Positions 39,513 through 49,374 of a stretch of 64,000 bases of DNA are shown one piece after another. The stretch lies in NCBI RefSeq assembly GCF_000399685.1, contig NZ_KB976987.1, positions 808,205 to 872,204 on the forward strand, in the 5' to 3' direction. A program made the position numbers and the translations under genes. Each line of letters starts with the position of its first letter. Position 1 is the first letter of the stretch. The DNA comes from Acinetobacter pittii ANC 4050 (GTDB lineage Bacteria; Pseudomonadota; Gammaproteobacteria; Pseudomonadales; Moraxellaceae). The notes under the pieces were generated by a model. That model searched no databases and was not told the origin of the DNA. It saw only the letters and a list, made by a program, of their open reading frames with translations.

Positions 39513-40817
39513 ATGGATTTCGAAAAGGATGTAATACGGACGGTCACGTTTAAGCTGATACCTGCATTAGTCATACTATATCTGGTGGCCTACATTGATC
39601 GTGCCGCTGTTGGGTTCGCTCATTTGCATATGGGTGCCGACGTCGGAATTGGTGATGCAGCCTATGGTCTAGGAGCAGGCTTATTTTTTATTGGATATTT
39701 TCTTTTTGAAGTTCCAAGTAATTTGCTTTTAGACAAATTTGGTGCCCGTAAATGGTTTACCCGCATTTTATTGACATGGGGTTTAATCACCATGGCTATG
39801 GCGCTCATTGAAGGGCCGAAAAGCTTTTATCTCTTACGGTTTTTACTTGGTGTAGCGGAGGCAGGCTTTTTCCCGGGCGTTTTATACCTCATCACTCAGT
39901 GGTATCCCGTGCGTCATCGCGGAAAAATTATGGGAATGTTTGTGCTTTCACAACCCATTGCCATGATGATTGCGGGGCCTTTAGCTGGTCTATTACTTGG
40001 AATGGATGGCATTGCAAACTTACATGGTTGGCAATGGTTGTTCATTGCAGTCGGCTTACCTGCGGTTTTATTGGCTCTACCAACATTCCTGTGGTTACCC
40101 GATAATATTGATAAAGTGAAATGGTTAAGCATTGAACAAAAACAATGGCTTAAAAATGAACTTGTTAAAGATGAAGCCGAATATGATCAAACCCGACATG
40201 CCAATCCCTTACATGCTTTAAAAGACAAACGCGTACTTTTATTAGCATTGTATTACCTACCAGTGACTTTAAGTATTTACGGTTTAAATCTCTGGTTGCC
40301 TTCTATTATCAAGCAATTTGGAGGTGGTACTGATCTTCAAATTGGCTTCTTATCTAGCATTCCCTACGTTTTTGGAATTATTGGATTATTAATTATTCCA
40401 CGTAGTACCGATCGTCTAAATGATCGCTATGGACATTTAAGTTTTCTCTACGCACTAGGCGCTTGCGCAATGTTTTTAAGTGCTTGGCTAAATTCTCCAG
40501 TCATGCAGTTAGCTGCTTTGGCTGTGGTTGCGTTCTGCCTATTTTCATCAACTGCTGTGTTTTGGACATTACCGGGCCGTTTCTTAACTGGTGCAAGTGC
40601 AGCGGCTGGCATTGCCTTAATCAATTCTGTCGGAAATTTAGGTGGCTATGTTGGGCCGTTTGGCATCGGACTTTTAAAAGAATACACAGGAAATATGGCT
40701 GCAGGCTTGTATTTCTTATCTATCGTCATGCTTTTTGGTTTGATTTTGACTTACATCGTCTATGCCAAGCTCGAACGTCAAAAAACTCAAACAGTGAATA
40801 TTCAAAAGCCTTTGTAA
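39513..40817 (+). CDS. MFS transporter, anion:cation symporter type
   Basis: A 434-residue carrier with about 12 membrane segments and the ACS-family start AYIDRAAVGFAHLHM plus GYFLFEVPSNLLLDKFGAR, typical of carboxylate and sugar-acid symporters. The ATG at 39513 is preferred because GGAG lies 6 bp upstream. The ATG at 39501 is too close to AGGA. It begins the plus-strand sugar-acid operon and should import the aldonate. Confidence 0.87.
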   Translation: MDFEKDVIRTVTFKLIPALVILYLVAYIDRAAVGFAHLHMGADVGIGDAAYGLGAGLFFIGYFLFEVPSNLLLDKFGARKWFTRILLTWGLITMAMALIEGPKSFYLLRFLLGVAEAGFFPGVLYLITQWYPVRHRGKIMGMFVLSQPIAMMIAGPLAGLLLGMDGIANLHGWQWLFIAVGLPAVLLALPTFLWLPDNIDKVKWLSIEQKQWLKNELVKDEAEYDQTRHANPLHALKDKRVLLLALYYLPVTLSIYGLNLWLPSIIKQFGGGTDLQIGFLSSIPYVFGIIGLLIIPRSTDRLNDRYGHLSFLYALGACAMFLSAWLNSPVMQLAALAVVAFCLFSSTAVFWTLPGRFLTGASAAAGIALINSVGNLGGYVGPFGIGLLKEYTGNMAAGLYFLSIVMLFGLILTYIVYAKLERQKTQTVNIQKPL

Positions 40818-40827
40818 GGAATAAAAC

Positions 40828-41826
40828 ATGCAAATTATTCAATTTGAAAACCGTGCAAATCAACGTGCTGTTGCCAAAGTAGAAGGCAACATGGCATATC
40901 CGGTTAAAAATATTCAATCGGTTCGTGATTTAGCACTTTTGGCAATCCGCAATAAAGTTTCATTAGAGCAACAAGTTGAGACATTAGGGTTTGAATCAGA
41001 GACCTATGATTATTCATCTTTATTAGCAGATTTAAAGGTACTGCCGCCTTTAGACCATCCAGACCCAACGCATTGTTTAGTTTCCGGTACAGGTTTAACT
41101 CATTTAGGTTCTGCATCAGCACGCGACAAAATGCATCAGCAAAATTTAAGCGATGACAGCTCAGTGACCGACACCATGCGGATATTTCAATGGGGACTAC
41201 AAAAGGGCCGTCCGCCAGAAGGTCAAGTCGGTGCACAGCCAGAATGGTTCTATAAAGGTGACGGTTCAATTGTGGTAAGACCGGGAGCGGAGTTGCCTTT
41301 ACCTCCATTTGCTGAAGACGGTGGCGAAGAACCTGAAATCGCAGGCCTATATGTGATTGGAGAAGACTTAAAGCCTTACCGAATCGGGTTTGCGCTAGGC
41401 AATGAATATTCTGACCATGTAATGGAGCGCCGTAATTATCTATATCTGGCCCATTCAAAATTACGTTTTTGTAGTTTTGGTCCAGCTTTACGAACAGGCG
41501 AATTACCGAAACATTTAGTGGGAACGAGTCGTTTGCGCCGTGATGGACAAATCATTTGGGAAAAAGAGTTTTTGTCGGGTGAGGACAATATGTGCCATAG
41601 CTTGGCAAATCTGGAATATCACCACTTTAAGTATCAACAATTTTTAAAAGCAGGGGATGTTCATATTCACTACTTCGGTACAGCCACTTTATCTTTTGCA
41701 GATGGTATTCAGGCACAAGTCAACGATGAGTTTGAAATTGAAATGAAAGAATTCGGTCTTCCCCTTAAAAACAAACTTGCTCATACACAAGCAGAGCTAC
41801 CGATCGGTTCAGTTATAACACTTTAA
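40828..41826 (+). CDS. AraD1/GguC-like FAH-family dehydratase
   Basis: A 332-residue fumarylacetoacetate-hydrolase-fold protein with GLTHLGSASARDKMH, IAGLYVIGEDLKPYRIGFALGNEYSDH and EYHHFKYQQFLKAGDVHIHYFG, typical of the AraD1 family. In this operon it would dehydrate 2-keto-3-deoxy-pentonate to alpha-ketoglutarate semialdehyde. It follows the MFS gene by 10 bp with RBS AAGGAA. Confidence 0.83.
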   Translation: MQIIQFENRANQRAVAKVEGNMAYPVKNIQSVRDLALLAIRNKVSLEQQVETLGFESETYDYSSLLADLKVLPPLDHPDPTHCLVSGTGLTHLGSASARDKMHQQNLSDDSSVTDTMRIFQWGLQKGRPPEGQVGAQPEWFYKGDGSIVVRPGAELPLPPFAEDGGEEPEIAGLYVIGEDLKPYRIGFALGNEYSDHVMERRNYLYLAHSKLRFCSFGPALRTGELPKHLVGTSRLRRDGQIIWEKEFLSGEDNMCHSLANLEYHHFKYQQFLKAGDVHIHYFGTATLSFADGIQAQVNDEFEIEMKEFGLPLKNKLAHTQAELPIGSVITL

Positions 41827-41836
41827 GGAATTTAAA

Positions 41837-43411
41837 ATGGTCATTGGACACAACTTTATTGGCGGTTCACGTAGTGCACAAAGTACAACTTTATTGAAAA
41901 GTGTGAATGCAACAACTGGTGAGGCTTTGCCTTATGAGTTTCACCATGCAACCGAACAGGAAATTAATCAGGCCTGTGAAGCAGCTAGCCAAGCTTTTAA
42001 AACTTACCGCCATACTTCACCTGAACAGCGTGCTACTTTTTTAGAAAATATTGCCGATGAACTCGATGCCTTGGGCACCGATTTTCTAGAGACTATTTCG
42101 CAAGAAACCGCTTTGCCACTTGCCCGTTTACAAGGTGAACGTGGCCGTACCAGTGAGCAAATGCGTCTGTTTGCTAAAGTGTTGCGTCGTGGTGACTTCT
42201 TAGGGGCCCGTATTGATACAGCTTTACCTGAGCGTCAGCCCTTACCTCGCCCAGACCTACGCCAGATTAAAATTGGTGTTGGCCCTGTGGCAGTCTTTGG
42301 GGCAAGTAACTTTCCACTCGCTTTTTCAACTGCGGGTGGCGATACTGCTTCGGCACTCGCCGCAGGCTGCTCTGTAGTGGTGAAAGCGCATAGTGGTCAC
42401 ATGGCGACAGCAGATTTTGTAGCTCAGGCAATTGAACGTGCCGTAGAAAAATCAAATATGCCTAAAGGCGTATTTAACATGATCTATGGTAATGGTGTGG
42501 GTGAACCTTTAGTGAAACATCCTTTAATTCAGGCTGTGGGATTTACGGGTTCACTTCGCGGTGGCCGAGCTTTATGTGACATGGCAGCAGCCCGTCCACA
42601 ACCGATTCCAGTCTTTGCGGAAATGAGCAGTATTAACCCGATGCTGATGTTGCCGGAAGCCTTGAAAAACCGTGGTGAAAAAATTGCACAGGACTTAGCC
42701 GACTCAGTTGTTTTAGGCTGTGGTCAGTTCTGTACCAATCCGGGTTTAATTTTAGGTATTAAATCAGCTGAGTTTAGCCAGCTCATTAACAACCTAACTG
42801 AAATTATGGGTGACAAACCTGCACAGACTATGCTGAATGCCGGAACCTTAAAAAGTTATACCGCTGGTCTTGAGCATTTAACCCAGCATCAAGGCATTGA
42901 ACATTTGGCAGGTCAAACCCAGCAAGGCAATCAGGCACAGCCACAACTGTTTAAAGCTGATGTGGAGCTATTACTTGCAGGTGATCAGCTTTTACAAGAA
43001 GAAATCTTTGGTCCCACAACAGTGGTGATTGAGGTTGAAGATAAAGCCCAACTCATTCAAGCTCTACAAAGCATGAATGGACAGCTGACTGCAACTTTGA
43101 TTGCCGATGAAGCAGACTTCACGGAGTTTGCAGATGTGGTTCCTATGCTAGAAGAAAAAGCAGGCCGATTACTTATAAATGGTTATCCAACGGGTGTTGA
43201 GGTCTGTGATGCCATGGTGCACGGCGGACCATATCCAGCAACCTCAGATGCAAGAGGTACATCAGTTGGAACCTTGGCCATTGACCGTTATTTGCGCCCG
43301 GTCTGTTACCAGAACTACCCGCAAAGTTTATTGCCGGAAGCCTTAAAAGACAGTAATCCATTGCAGATTTTAAGACTAGTCAATGGTGAGATGACCAAAG
43401 CAGCGATCTAA
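41837..43411 (+). CDS. Alpha-ketoglutarate semialdehyde dehydrogenase
   Basis: A 524-residue aldehyde dehydrogenase of the long KGSADH group: substrate loops GVGPVAVFGASNFPLAFS and VKAHSGH, general-base region FAEMSSINPM, and nucleophile in GCGQFCTNPG. It oxidises alpha-ketoglutarate semialdehyde to alpha-ketoglutarate, finishing the Weimberg-type route. It is 10 bp after the AraD1 gene and followed by a strong terminator. Confidence 0.9.
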   Translation: MVIGHNFIGGSRSAQSTTLLKSVNATTGEALPYEFHHATEQEINQACEAASQAFKTYRHTSPEQRATFLENIADELDALGTDFLETISQETALPLARLQGERGRTSEQMRLFAKVLRRGDFLGARIDTALPERQPLPRPDLRQIKIGVGPVAVFGASNFPLAFSTAGGDTASALAAGCSVVVKAHSGHMATADFVAQAIERAVEKSNMPKGVFNMIYGNGVGEPLVKHPLIQAVGFTGSLRGGRALCDMAAARPQPIPVFAEMSSINPMLMLPEALKNRGEKIAQDLADSVVLGCGQFCTNPGLILGIKSAEFSQLINNLTEIMGDKPAQTMLNAGTLKSYTAGLEHLTQHQGIEHLAGQTQQGNQAQPQLFKADVELLLAGDQLLQEEIFGPTTVVIEVEDKAQLIQALQSMNGQLTATLIADEADFTEFADVVPMLEEKAGRLLINGYPTGVEVCDAMVHGGPYPATSDARGTSVGTLAIDRYLRPVCYQNYPQSLLPEALKDSNPLQILRLVNGEMTKAAI

Positions 43412-43419
43412 TAAAATAA

Positions 43420-43448
43420 AAAAAGAGACCACTCGTTGGTCTCTTTTT
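43420..43448 (+). terminator. Terminator of the sugar-acid operon
   Basis: AAAAAGAGACCA pairs with TGGTCTCTTTTT around CTCGT, 9 bp after the dehydrogenase stop. Confidence 0.93.
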
Positions 43449-43640
43449 ATATTCTGAATAATAAATCTATAGCGGAGTAGGCAAATTAAGCACGACCTGA
43501 GCATCGTCAATAACATCTAAGCGGAGAATTATCTAGCGTAGATTTTATATATAAATAAGGTCAGAAAAGTTAAGATCTTCGCCTTTTTTCTCATTCCTAA
43601 AAAACTTATCTAGAGTAGTAAAAATATATAAAAACTATAT

Positions 43641-44552
43641 TCATTCAATTTTAAGATTAATTTTCTCTAAAAAGTAATTAAGGATCATATTGTTTGATTT
43701 ACTCTTTTTAGTTATCAAACAAATTTTCGTGTTATAAAAAATTTCTGAATTTAGAATAGGCGTTATTGTCTGATCTATTACCCATTTAGAAGCATAATGT
43801 TCAGGAAGAAATCCAAGGAAATTTCCTGTCAAAATTAAAAATGCTATACCTTCTCTATCTGTGGCAGTAGCCTTACAATTAAGTAGTTTATGAAAATCAA
43901 TAGCTTCTGTAGTTAGATTGTAGTTTGGGACTACAGCATCCCATCTTTTTAAATCATTTTTTGATAATAAATTGGGTGAGCAAAAGAGGGGATGTTGATT
44001 ACCACAATAGAGATAAGATTTTTCTTCGTATAAATCAAAATAATCGAGGCCAGAAAGGGAAGTAACAAACGGAATAGCCCCAACATGAAGACGGCCATCT
44101 AACACCTTACTCTCAATATCTGAAAGAGTGCTCATACTAATATTTATTTTTACATCAGGATGTTCACTACTTAACTGCCTTAATGTATTAGTAATATTAC
44201 AATTGGGCATAGTGACTAAATTATTGATAATTCCAATATTAAATTCACCTTTAAGTTTGTTGTGTATTTGGTTTACCTTTACCCGGAAATCTTCAATAGA
44301 CGCTAAAAGTATCTCTATATATTCTAATAGTTGTTTACCTTCTTCTGTTAGAGCAAAACCGGCTCTACCTCGTTGACATAATCTGAAACCGACTCTTTGC
44401 TCTAAGTCACTTATATTTAAGCTAATAGCAGATCGGCTAATGCCCAGCATACTTTCAGCAGAGGTAAAGCTACCACATTCACAAACACTTTTAAAAATCT
44501 TTAAAAGCTTTATATCAGCATTGCTAATTTGCTGTAATTGCTTGAGTTTCAT
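43641..44552 (-). CDS. LysR-family regulator
   Basis: The 303-residue protein has a helix-turn-helix (GSFTSAESMLGISRSAISLNISDLEQRVG) and a divergent C-terminal effector domain. The frame extends 13 codons to a TTG at 44591, but the ATG at 44552 is the simpler start; neither has a strong RBS. It is isolated: 229 bp follow to the sugar-acid terminator and 153 bp lie on the other side. The sequence is lysine- and asparagine-rich and very AT-rich compared with the cat/iac genes. Target unknown. Confidence 0.78.
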   Translation of the reverse strand: MKLKQLQQISNADIKLLKIFKSVCECGSFTSAESMLGISRSAISLNISDLEQRVGFRLCQRGRAGFALTEEGKQLLEYIEILLASIEDFRVKVNQIHNKLKGEFNIGIINNLVTMPNCNITNTLRQLSSEHPDVKINISMSTLSDIESKVLDGRLHVGAIPFVTSLSGLDYFDLYEEKSYLYCGNQHPLFCSPNLLSKNDLKRWDAVVPNYNLTTEAIDFHKLLNCKATATDREGIAFLILTGNFLGFLPEHYASKWVIDQTITPILNSEIFYNTKICLITKKSKSNNMILNYFLEKINLKIE

Positions 44553-44705
44553 GTTGTGACTTTTTGCACTACGTAAATTCAAATTTATCAAACGTATAGT
44601 TGATTGTGAACTTATTATCTCAATATTTAATACTTCATTTGAAAGCAGTTATTTAGAAAGGTGACTAAACTAAATAAATTGATTTTTAATCGAATATTTT
44701 ATTTT

Positions 44706-45590
44706 TCAATTTAACTGATCCAATAACCAATTACGAACTTTAGCTATAGCTTCAGCATTGATAGAATATCGAGGAGTAACTAAATAAAATCCAGTTTCCA
44801 TTTTTAGCTCTTGCTCAAAAATTTTAATGAGCTTACCAGTTTCTATGTCGGAACTAACAAATATAGGATTGCTTAATGTAATACCTTGTGCAGCAACAGC
44901 AGCATCAATAGCAAGTAAAGTTTGATTAAAACGGATATTTTTAAATAGTTTTTTAGTTTTTTTAACTTCTAATTTTTCTAAAAAATGGGGCCAAAGATTA
45001 TTGGCATCGTGTAGTAAAGTATATTGATATAAATCATTTAATTCTAAAGCCTGATCTTTTAAAGGGACTAAATTAGGGCTTGCAACAGCGATAAAAGAAT
45101 CTTGTAAAAGTAACTCAGTGTGAAGGCCAGCACCAAAGGGAGGTCTACCATAGCGAATTGCTAAATCGACTCCATCATTTTGAAAGTGTGAAATTCTTTC
45201 TGTGGCCAAAATCTGTAAATCAATATTGGGGTGAATTTGTGTAAACTGATTAAGACGGGGAATTAACCACTTAGATGCAAATGTCGGGGTTACACTAATA
45301 GTAATATGTTTATTTGAATGGCGAAATGATTGGGTTGCTTCAAAAATCAGATTAAAAGCTTGAGTAATGCTATGAGAATAGTTTCTGCCGTTTGGGGTTA
45401 AAGCTACTCCTTTAGAATGTCTTTCAAATAATTTTGAACCTAACTCTTCCTCTAGGCTACGGATTTGTTGAGCTATTGCACTTTGAGTAACATTTAACTC
45501 TTCTGCTGCAAGTTTAAAATTTAAATGTCTACTTGCTGCTTCAAAAGCTTTTAATGCATTCAGTGATGGTAAGCGATTGAGTTGATTCAT
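44706..45590 (-). CDS. LysR-family regulator, GcvA-like
   Basis: A 294-residue LysR protein beginning LPSLNALKAFEAASRHLNFKLAAEELNVTQSAIAQQIRSLEEELG, the style of the GcvA/AmpR subgroup, with the following FERHSKGVALTPNGRNY. It is divergent from the SDR at 45711 over 120 bp, so that gene (and perhaps the MFS behind it) is its likely target. Ligand unknown. Confidence 0.85.
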   Translation of the reverse strand: MNQLNRLPSLNALKAFEAASRHLNFKLAAEELNVTQSAIAQQIRSLEEELGSKLFERHSKGVALTPNGRNYSHSITQAFNLIFEATQSFRHSNKHITISVTPTFASKWLIPRLNQFTQIHPNIDLQILATERISHFQNDGVDLAIRYGRPPFGAGLHTELLLQDSFIAVASPNLVPLKDQALELNDLYQYTLLHDANNLWPHFLEKLEVKKTKKLFKNIRFNQTLLAIDAAVAAQGITLSNPIFVSSDIETGKLIKIFEQELKMETGFYLVTPRYSINAEAIAKVRNWLLDQLN

Positions 45591-45710
45591 ACTGTAGTTT
45601 TTCTACATTCAATAGAGAGAAAAGGTAAAGTCAGATGAAGAGTTCACCATGATATTCTATTTAAAATATTAAGATGTGTATGGTTTTAGCACTTCTAGAG
45701 GATAGCATAT

Positions 45711-46415
45711 ATGACTGTAGAAAAAGTAGCGTTAATTATGGCTGGTGGTAGCGGTATGGGAGCGGCTGCTGCACGACAATTAAAAAAAGATGGCTATCAT
45801 GTAGGTATTCTTTCTTCATCGGGAAAAGGCGAAGAAATTGCTAAAGAGCTTAATGGCATTGGCGTAACAGGAACAAATCAATCAACTCAAGATATAAGTA
45901 ACCTTGTTGAGCAAGCTTATCAAAAATGGGGAAGGGTTGACGTATTAGTTAATAGCGCAGGGCATGGCCCTCGTGCTCCAATTTTAGAGATTACAGATGA
46001 TCAATGGCATTTAGGTTTAGACACTTATCTCATGAATGTCATTCGAGCAACTCGTTTAGTTACTCCAATTATGGAAAAGCAAAATTCGGGCGTTATTATA
46101 AATATTTCTAGCGCGTGGACATTTGAACCAACCGATATGTTTCCAACGTCAGCCGTTTTCCGTGCTGGCTTAGCTTCATTTACTAAAATTTTTGCTGATA
46201 AATATGCAGCGAATAATATTCGTATGAATAATATTTTACCTGGATGGATAGATAGTCTTCCTGAAACGGAAGAGCGTCGCAAATCTGTACCACTACAAAG
46301 ATATGGTACTAGTGAGGAAATTGCTGCAACGATCAGTTTCTTGGCTTCCAAAGGCGCTGCTTATATTACGGGTCAAAACATCCGTGTAGATGGAGGTGTC
46401 ACTCACTCTGTCTAA
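45711..46415 (+). CDS. Atypical SDR lacking the catalytic Tyr and Lys
   Basis: A 234-residue SDR-fold protein with AGGSGMG near the N-terminus, NSAG in strand four and the usual C-terminus (ITGQNIRVDGG). The serine at 134 is present, but thirteen residues later, where YxxxK is expected, the sequence reads SAVFR: Ser147 and Arg151 replace Tyr and Lys. It may bind a nucleotide without standard hydride transfer, or use altered chemistry. It is divergent from a GcvA-like regulator. Confidence 0.82.
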   Translation: MTVEKVALIMAGGSGMGAAAARQLKKDGYHVGILSSSGKGEEIAKELNGIGVTGTNQSTQDISNLVEQAYQKWGRVDVLVNSAGHGPRAPILEITDDQWHLGLDTYLMNVIRATRLVTPIMEKQNSGVIINISSAWTFEPTDMFPTSAVFRAGLASFTKIFADKYAANNIRMNNILPGWIDSLPETEERRKSVPLQRYGTSEEIAATISFLASKGAAYITGQNIRVDGGVTHSV

Positions 46416-46440
46416 ATATGTTTCATCAAATGAGTTGGTT

Positions 46441-46471
46441 AAGCCTCGTAAAATAATTTACGGGGCTTTTT
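46441..46471 (+). terminator. Terminator after the atypical SDR
   Basis: AAGCCTCGTAAA (46441-46452) pairs with TTTACGGGGCTT (46457-46468, one G-T pair) around a 4-nt loop, then a short T-run. Confidence 0.85.
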
Positions 46472-46486
46472 AAGTGAGTAAAAAAG

Positions 46487-47692
46487 ATGGCAGCATTGAC
46501 TCTAGGGAAACAGTCTAATTTAGACGTGACAAGGAAAATCATTTCAGTCGTTATTTTTACAGCTTTTGCTTATTTATCGGTAGGATTACCCTTAGCAGTT
46601 TTACCAAAATTCATTGTAAAAGATCTTAATTTTGCCCCTTTTTTAGTTGGCTTAATTATCAGTTTACAATATCTAGCAACGCTATTAACCCGCCATAGTG
46701 CTGGTCAACTTGTCGATAGAAAGGGCTCCAGATATGTAGTTCTTTTGGGGTTAAGTTGCTGTGGATTAAGTGGAGTATTCGCTTTTTTAGCACTATGGTT
46801 AGTTTCATATCCATTAGTCAGTATTTTCTTACTCGCGATTTCAAGACTATTTTTAGGTAGTAGTGAAAGCTTTTGCAGTACTGGAGCGACTCTCTGGGGA
46901 ATGCAATTGGCAGGTCCCAATGAAACCTCACGTGTAATTTCATGGAATGGTGCAGCAACATATTTATCGATGGCAATTGGTGCTCCATTAGGCGTTTTTT
47001 GTAATGCGCAATTTGGTCAATTTGGATTCGCCATTTTGACTATAATTTTAGCTATTGTTGGTTTTTTTCTTGCTTATAGAAAGACAACAATACGGACTGG
47101 GAATGTTCGACCAGTAAGCCTACCAATTTTATCAGTACTTTCTAAAGTTTGGGTTTTTGGTTTAGGCCAAGCAGTGGGTACTCTTGGTTTCGGTGTGCTC
47201 TCAACTTTTGTAGCTTTATTTTTCTTGGAAAAAGGTTGGAGTAATGCGGCACTTGCTTTGAGCTTATTTAGTATTGGATTTGTAGGGGTCAGATTTATTT
47301 TCTCTAACACCATTCAAGTTTTTGGTGGCAAGAATGTGGCTCTATGTGCATTTTTTGTTGAAGCTATTGGTTTATTAACAATCTGGCAATCAGGTGACCG
47401 AATAATTGCTTATGCAGGAGCATTTCTTGTAGGAACTGGTTTTTCTATGGTTTTTCCAGCAATGGGTGTTGAAGCAATGAAAAAGTTTAATGATCAAAAT
47501 AAAGGAGTGGCTTTAGGAGTTTTTACAGCTTTCTTTGATATTGCTTTATTGCTAATTGGCCCGATTGCAGGTCTATTAATCCCGATTATCTCGGTGCAAA
47601 ATCTTTATGGAGTTATGGGTTCTATAACTTTATTATCAATCATTCTTTTATATTTTTTATTCCGTAAAGACAGTAAACAACTGATAATTTAA
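46487..47692 (+). CDS. MFS transporter, arabinose-efflux/YhhS-like
   Basis: A 401-residue protein with about 12 hydrophobic segments and the motif GQLVDRKGSRYVV between helices 2 and 3. Members of this group often export small metabolites or drugs. A terminator separates it from the upstream SDR and its RBS is poor, so expression may be low or need its own promoter. Substrate unknown. Confidence 0.8.
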   Translation: MAALTLGKQSNLDVTRKIISVVIFTAFAYLSVGLPLAVLPKFIVKDLNFAPFLVGLIISLQYLATLLTRHSAGQLVDRKGSRYVVLLGLSCCGLSGVFAFLALWLVSYPLVSIFLLAISRLFLGSSESFCSTGATLWGMQLAGPNETSRVISWNGAATYLSMAIGAPLGVFCNAQFGQFGFAILTIILAIVGFFLAYRKTTIRTGNVRPVSLPILSVLSKVWVFGLGQAVGTLGFGVLSTFVALFFLEKGWSNAALALSLFSIGFVGVRFIFSNTIQVFGGKNVALCAFFVEAIGLLTIWQSGDRIIAYAGAFLVGTGFSMVFPAMGVEAMKKFNDQNKGVALGVFTAFFDIALLLIGPIAGLLIPIISVQNLYGVMGSITLLSIILLYFLFRKDSKQLII

Positions 47693-47704
47693 TTTTTTAA
47701 ATAA

Positions 47705-47729
47705 GAGTATTGGGGGAAACCCAATACTC
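47705..47729. terminator. Terminator between convergent MFS and SDR genes
   Basis: GAGTATTGGG (47705-47714) pairs with CCCAATACTC (47720-47729) around GGAAA, with TAATTTTTATTTT after it and an A/T-rich flank before it. Confidence 0.88.
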
Positions 47730-47743
47730 GAATAATTTTTATT

Positions 47744-48499
47744 TTAGCGAACGTAATCTGCTCCAGTAATATCAATTGTTGCTCCAGTTGTATGGCGTGA
47801 ACGACCAGTTGCTAAAAAAGCGACTATTTCAGCTACGTCACTTGCAGGAGTAACTTCACCTAAAGGCAGATTTTCTAATACCGAAGGCTCAATTGCACCA
47901 TCTGCTAAATCTGTTGCAACCCATCCTGGGGCAATTGCATAAGCAAGAATATTGTCACGACCATATCCTCTAGCAATACCTTTTGTTAAAGCAAGCAAAC
48001 CACCTTTGGCTGCTCCATATGCTAAATGTTCTGCATCATCACCACGATGTGCTGAACGGCTCGTAATATTGATAATAATACCACCGTGTCTTTGCTTGAA
48101 GTGTAATAATGCTAAACGACATAATTCAGCAGGAGCTGCGAGATTAATAGCGATGTTGCTTTCCCATCCTTCACGCCAAGCTTGGCTAGAATTGATATCA
48201 GAAGGTAACCAAGCACCAGCATTATTAACTAATACGTCTATATGACCAAAGCAGTTGATTGCTTTGCTCCAAACACTTTCCGCACCATTAAAGCTGCTTA
48301 AGTCTCCTAATACTAAACGAGCATTTTCTTCACCTAAATGATTTAATAGTTCATCTAAATTAGCTGTAGATGAACGTGCATGAATAACTACTTTAGCTCC
48401 TCTTTTATGCAGAAGCTTTGCAGTTGCTAAGCCTATACCGCGTGAACTACCTGTAACTAAAATGATTTTATCTTGTAGATCTTGAGCAATATTTGTCAT
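47744..48499 (-). CDS. SDR, second gene of an SDR pair
   Basis: A 251-residue classical SDR with TGSSRGIG, NNAG and YGAAK. Its sequence and ending (IDITGADYVR) resemble the SDR at 49375 (IDINGGSYIR), pointing to duplication. It lies 10 bp after the SDR at 48510 on the same strand, so both should be read from the promoter at 49291-49344 that carries the shared 20-bp operator. Substrate unknown. Confidence 0.85.
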   Translation of the reverse strand: MTNIAQDLQDKIILVTGSSRGIGLATAKLLHKRGAKVVIHARSSTANLDELLNHLGEENARLVLGDLSSFNGAESVWSKAINCFGHIDVLVNNAGAWLPSDINSSQAWREGWESNIAINLAAPAELCRLALLHFKQRHGGIIINITSRSAHRGDDAEHLAYGAAKGGLLALTKGIARGYGRDNILAYAIAPGWVATDLADGAIEPSVLENLPLGEVTPASDVAEIVAFLATGRSRHTTGATIDITGADYVR

Positions 48500-48509
48500 T
48501 AGTATGTCC

Positions 48510-49250
48510 TTACGCTACAGCTTGAGCACCAGTGATTTCTACACATGCACCACAAGTAAATGCTGCTTCATTTGATGCTAGAAAAGCGATTAATGCTGCA
48601 ACTTCTTCTGGTTTACCAATACGCCCGTATGGAACCATCACATCTAAATCTGCAATTGTTTTACCTTTTTCGAGCATTGGTGTGTGTATTTCACCGGGAC
48701 AAACGGCATTTACTCGAACTTTATGAGGTGCGTAATCGCGAGCTAAGCTCTTGGTAAAAGCGACTACGGCTGCTTTACTTACATTGTAAGCAATGTGACC
48801 TGGAGCAGGGGTTAATCCCCATTGAGAAGCTGTATTTACAATTGCTCCACCGCCAGCAGCAATCATATTGGGTAATACGGCTTGGCATAAGTGAAATAGA
48901 GCATTTACATTCACCTCTAAACTTAATAACCAGTCAGCTTCACTTGTATGAAGTAAATCACCTCGGCGCATTGCACCAGCATTATTAACTAATATGTCTA
49001 TATGCCCATACTTAGTTTCTACATCTGCAATCGCTTGGCGACATGCATTTCCATTCGTCAAATCAAATACTAGAGTTTCAGCCTTATAACCTTGTTTAAT
49101 AATGTCTCTTACGGTTTTCTCTGCTGTCTCTGATACGACATCAGCAACAATAACTATAGCGCCTTCTTCTGCCAAACGACGGGCAGTTGCTGAACCAATA
49201 CCGCCTCCAGCTCCAGTAACTAAAGCTGTTTTGCCGATAAATCTAGCCAT
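48510..49250 (-). CDS. SDR, first gene of an SDR pair
   Basis: A 246-residue classical SDR with [18 protein letters not shown] and catalytic YNVSK, similar in style to 3-hydroxyacyl or sugar-alcohol dehydrogenases. It is the first gene of a two-gene operon whose promoter has the same build as three others between 54 and 60 kb. This suggests a role in the same pathway as the aminotransferase and hydroxyproline-like genes. Confidence 0.86.
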   Translation of the reverse strand: MARFIGKTALVTGAGGGIGSATARRLAEEGAIVIVADVVSETAEKTVRDIIKQGYKAETLVFDLTNGNACRQAIADVETKYGHIDILVNNAGAMRRGDLLHTSEADWLLSLEVNVNALFHLCQAVLPNMIAAGGGAIVNTASQWGLTPAPGHIAYNVSKAAVVAFTKSLARDYAPHKVRVNAVCPGEIHTPMLEKGKTIADLDVMVPYGRIGKPEEVAALIAFLASNEAAFTCGACVEITGAQAVA

Positions 49251-49290
49251 TTTATTTCCTTTTAAATGGTTATTCTTAATAATTTATATT

Positions 49291-49344
49291 TTGCATACAA
49301 CTTTGCACACAATTGAATTTATAATTGCTGAATAAATTTGTCAA
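49291..49344 (-). promoter_or_regulatory. Promoter and GntR-type operator for the SDR pair
   Basis: Minus strand: TTGACA (49344-49339), 17 bp, TAAATT (49321-49316), 4 bp, then TGTGTGCAAAGTTGTATGCA (49311-49292). The operator matches the one at 54115-54134 at 17 of 20 positions and sits at the start of transcription. Confidence 0.75.
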
Positions 49345-49374
49345 TTCATTATTTAGACTTTGATGGATGGGAAA

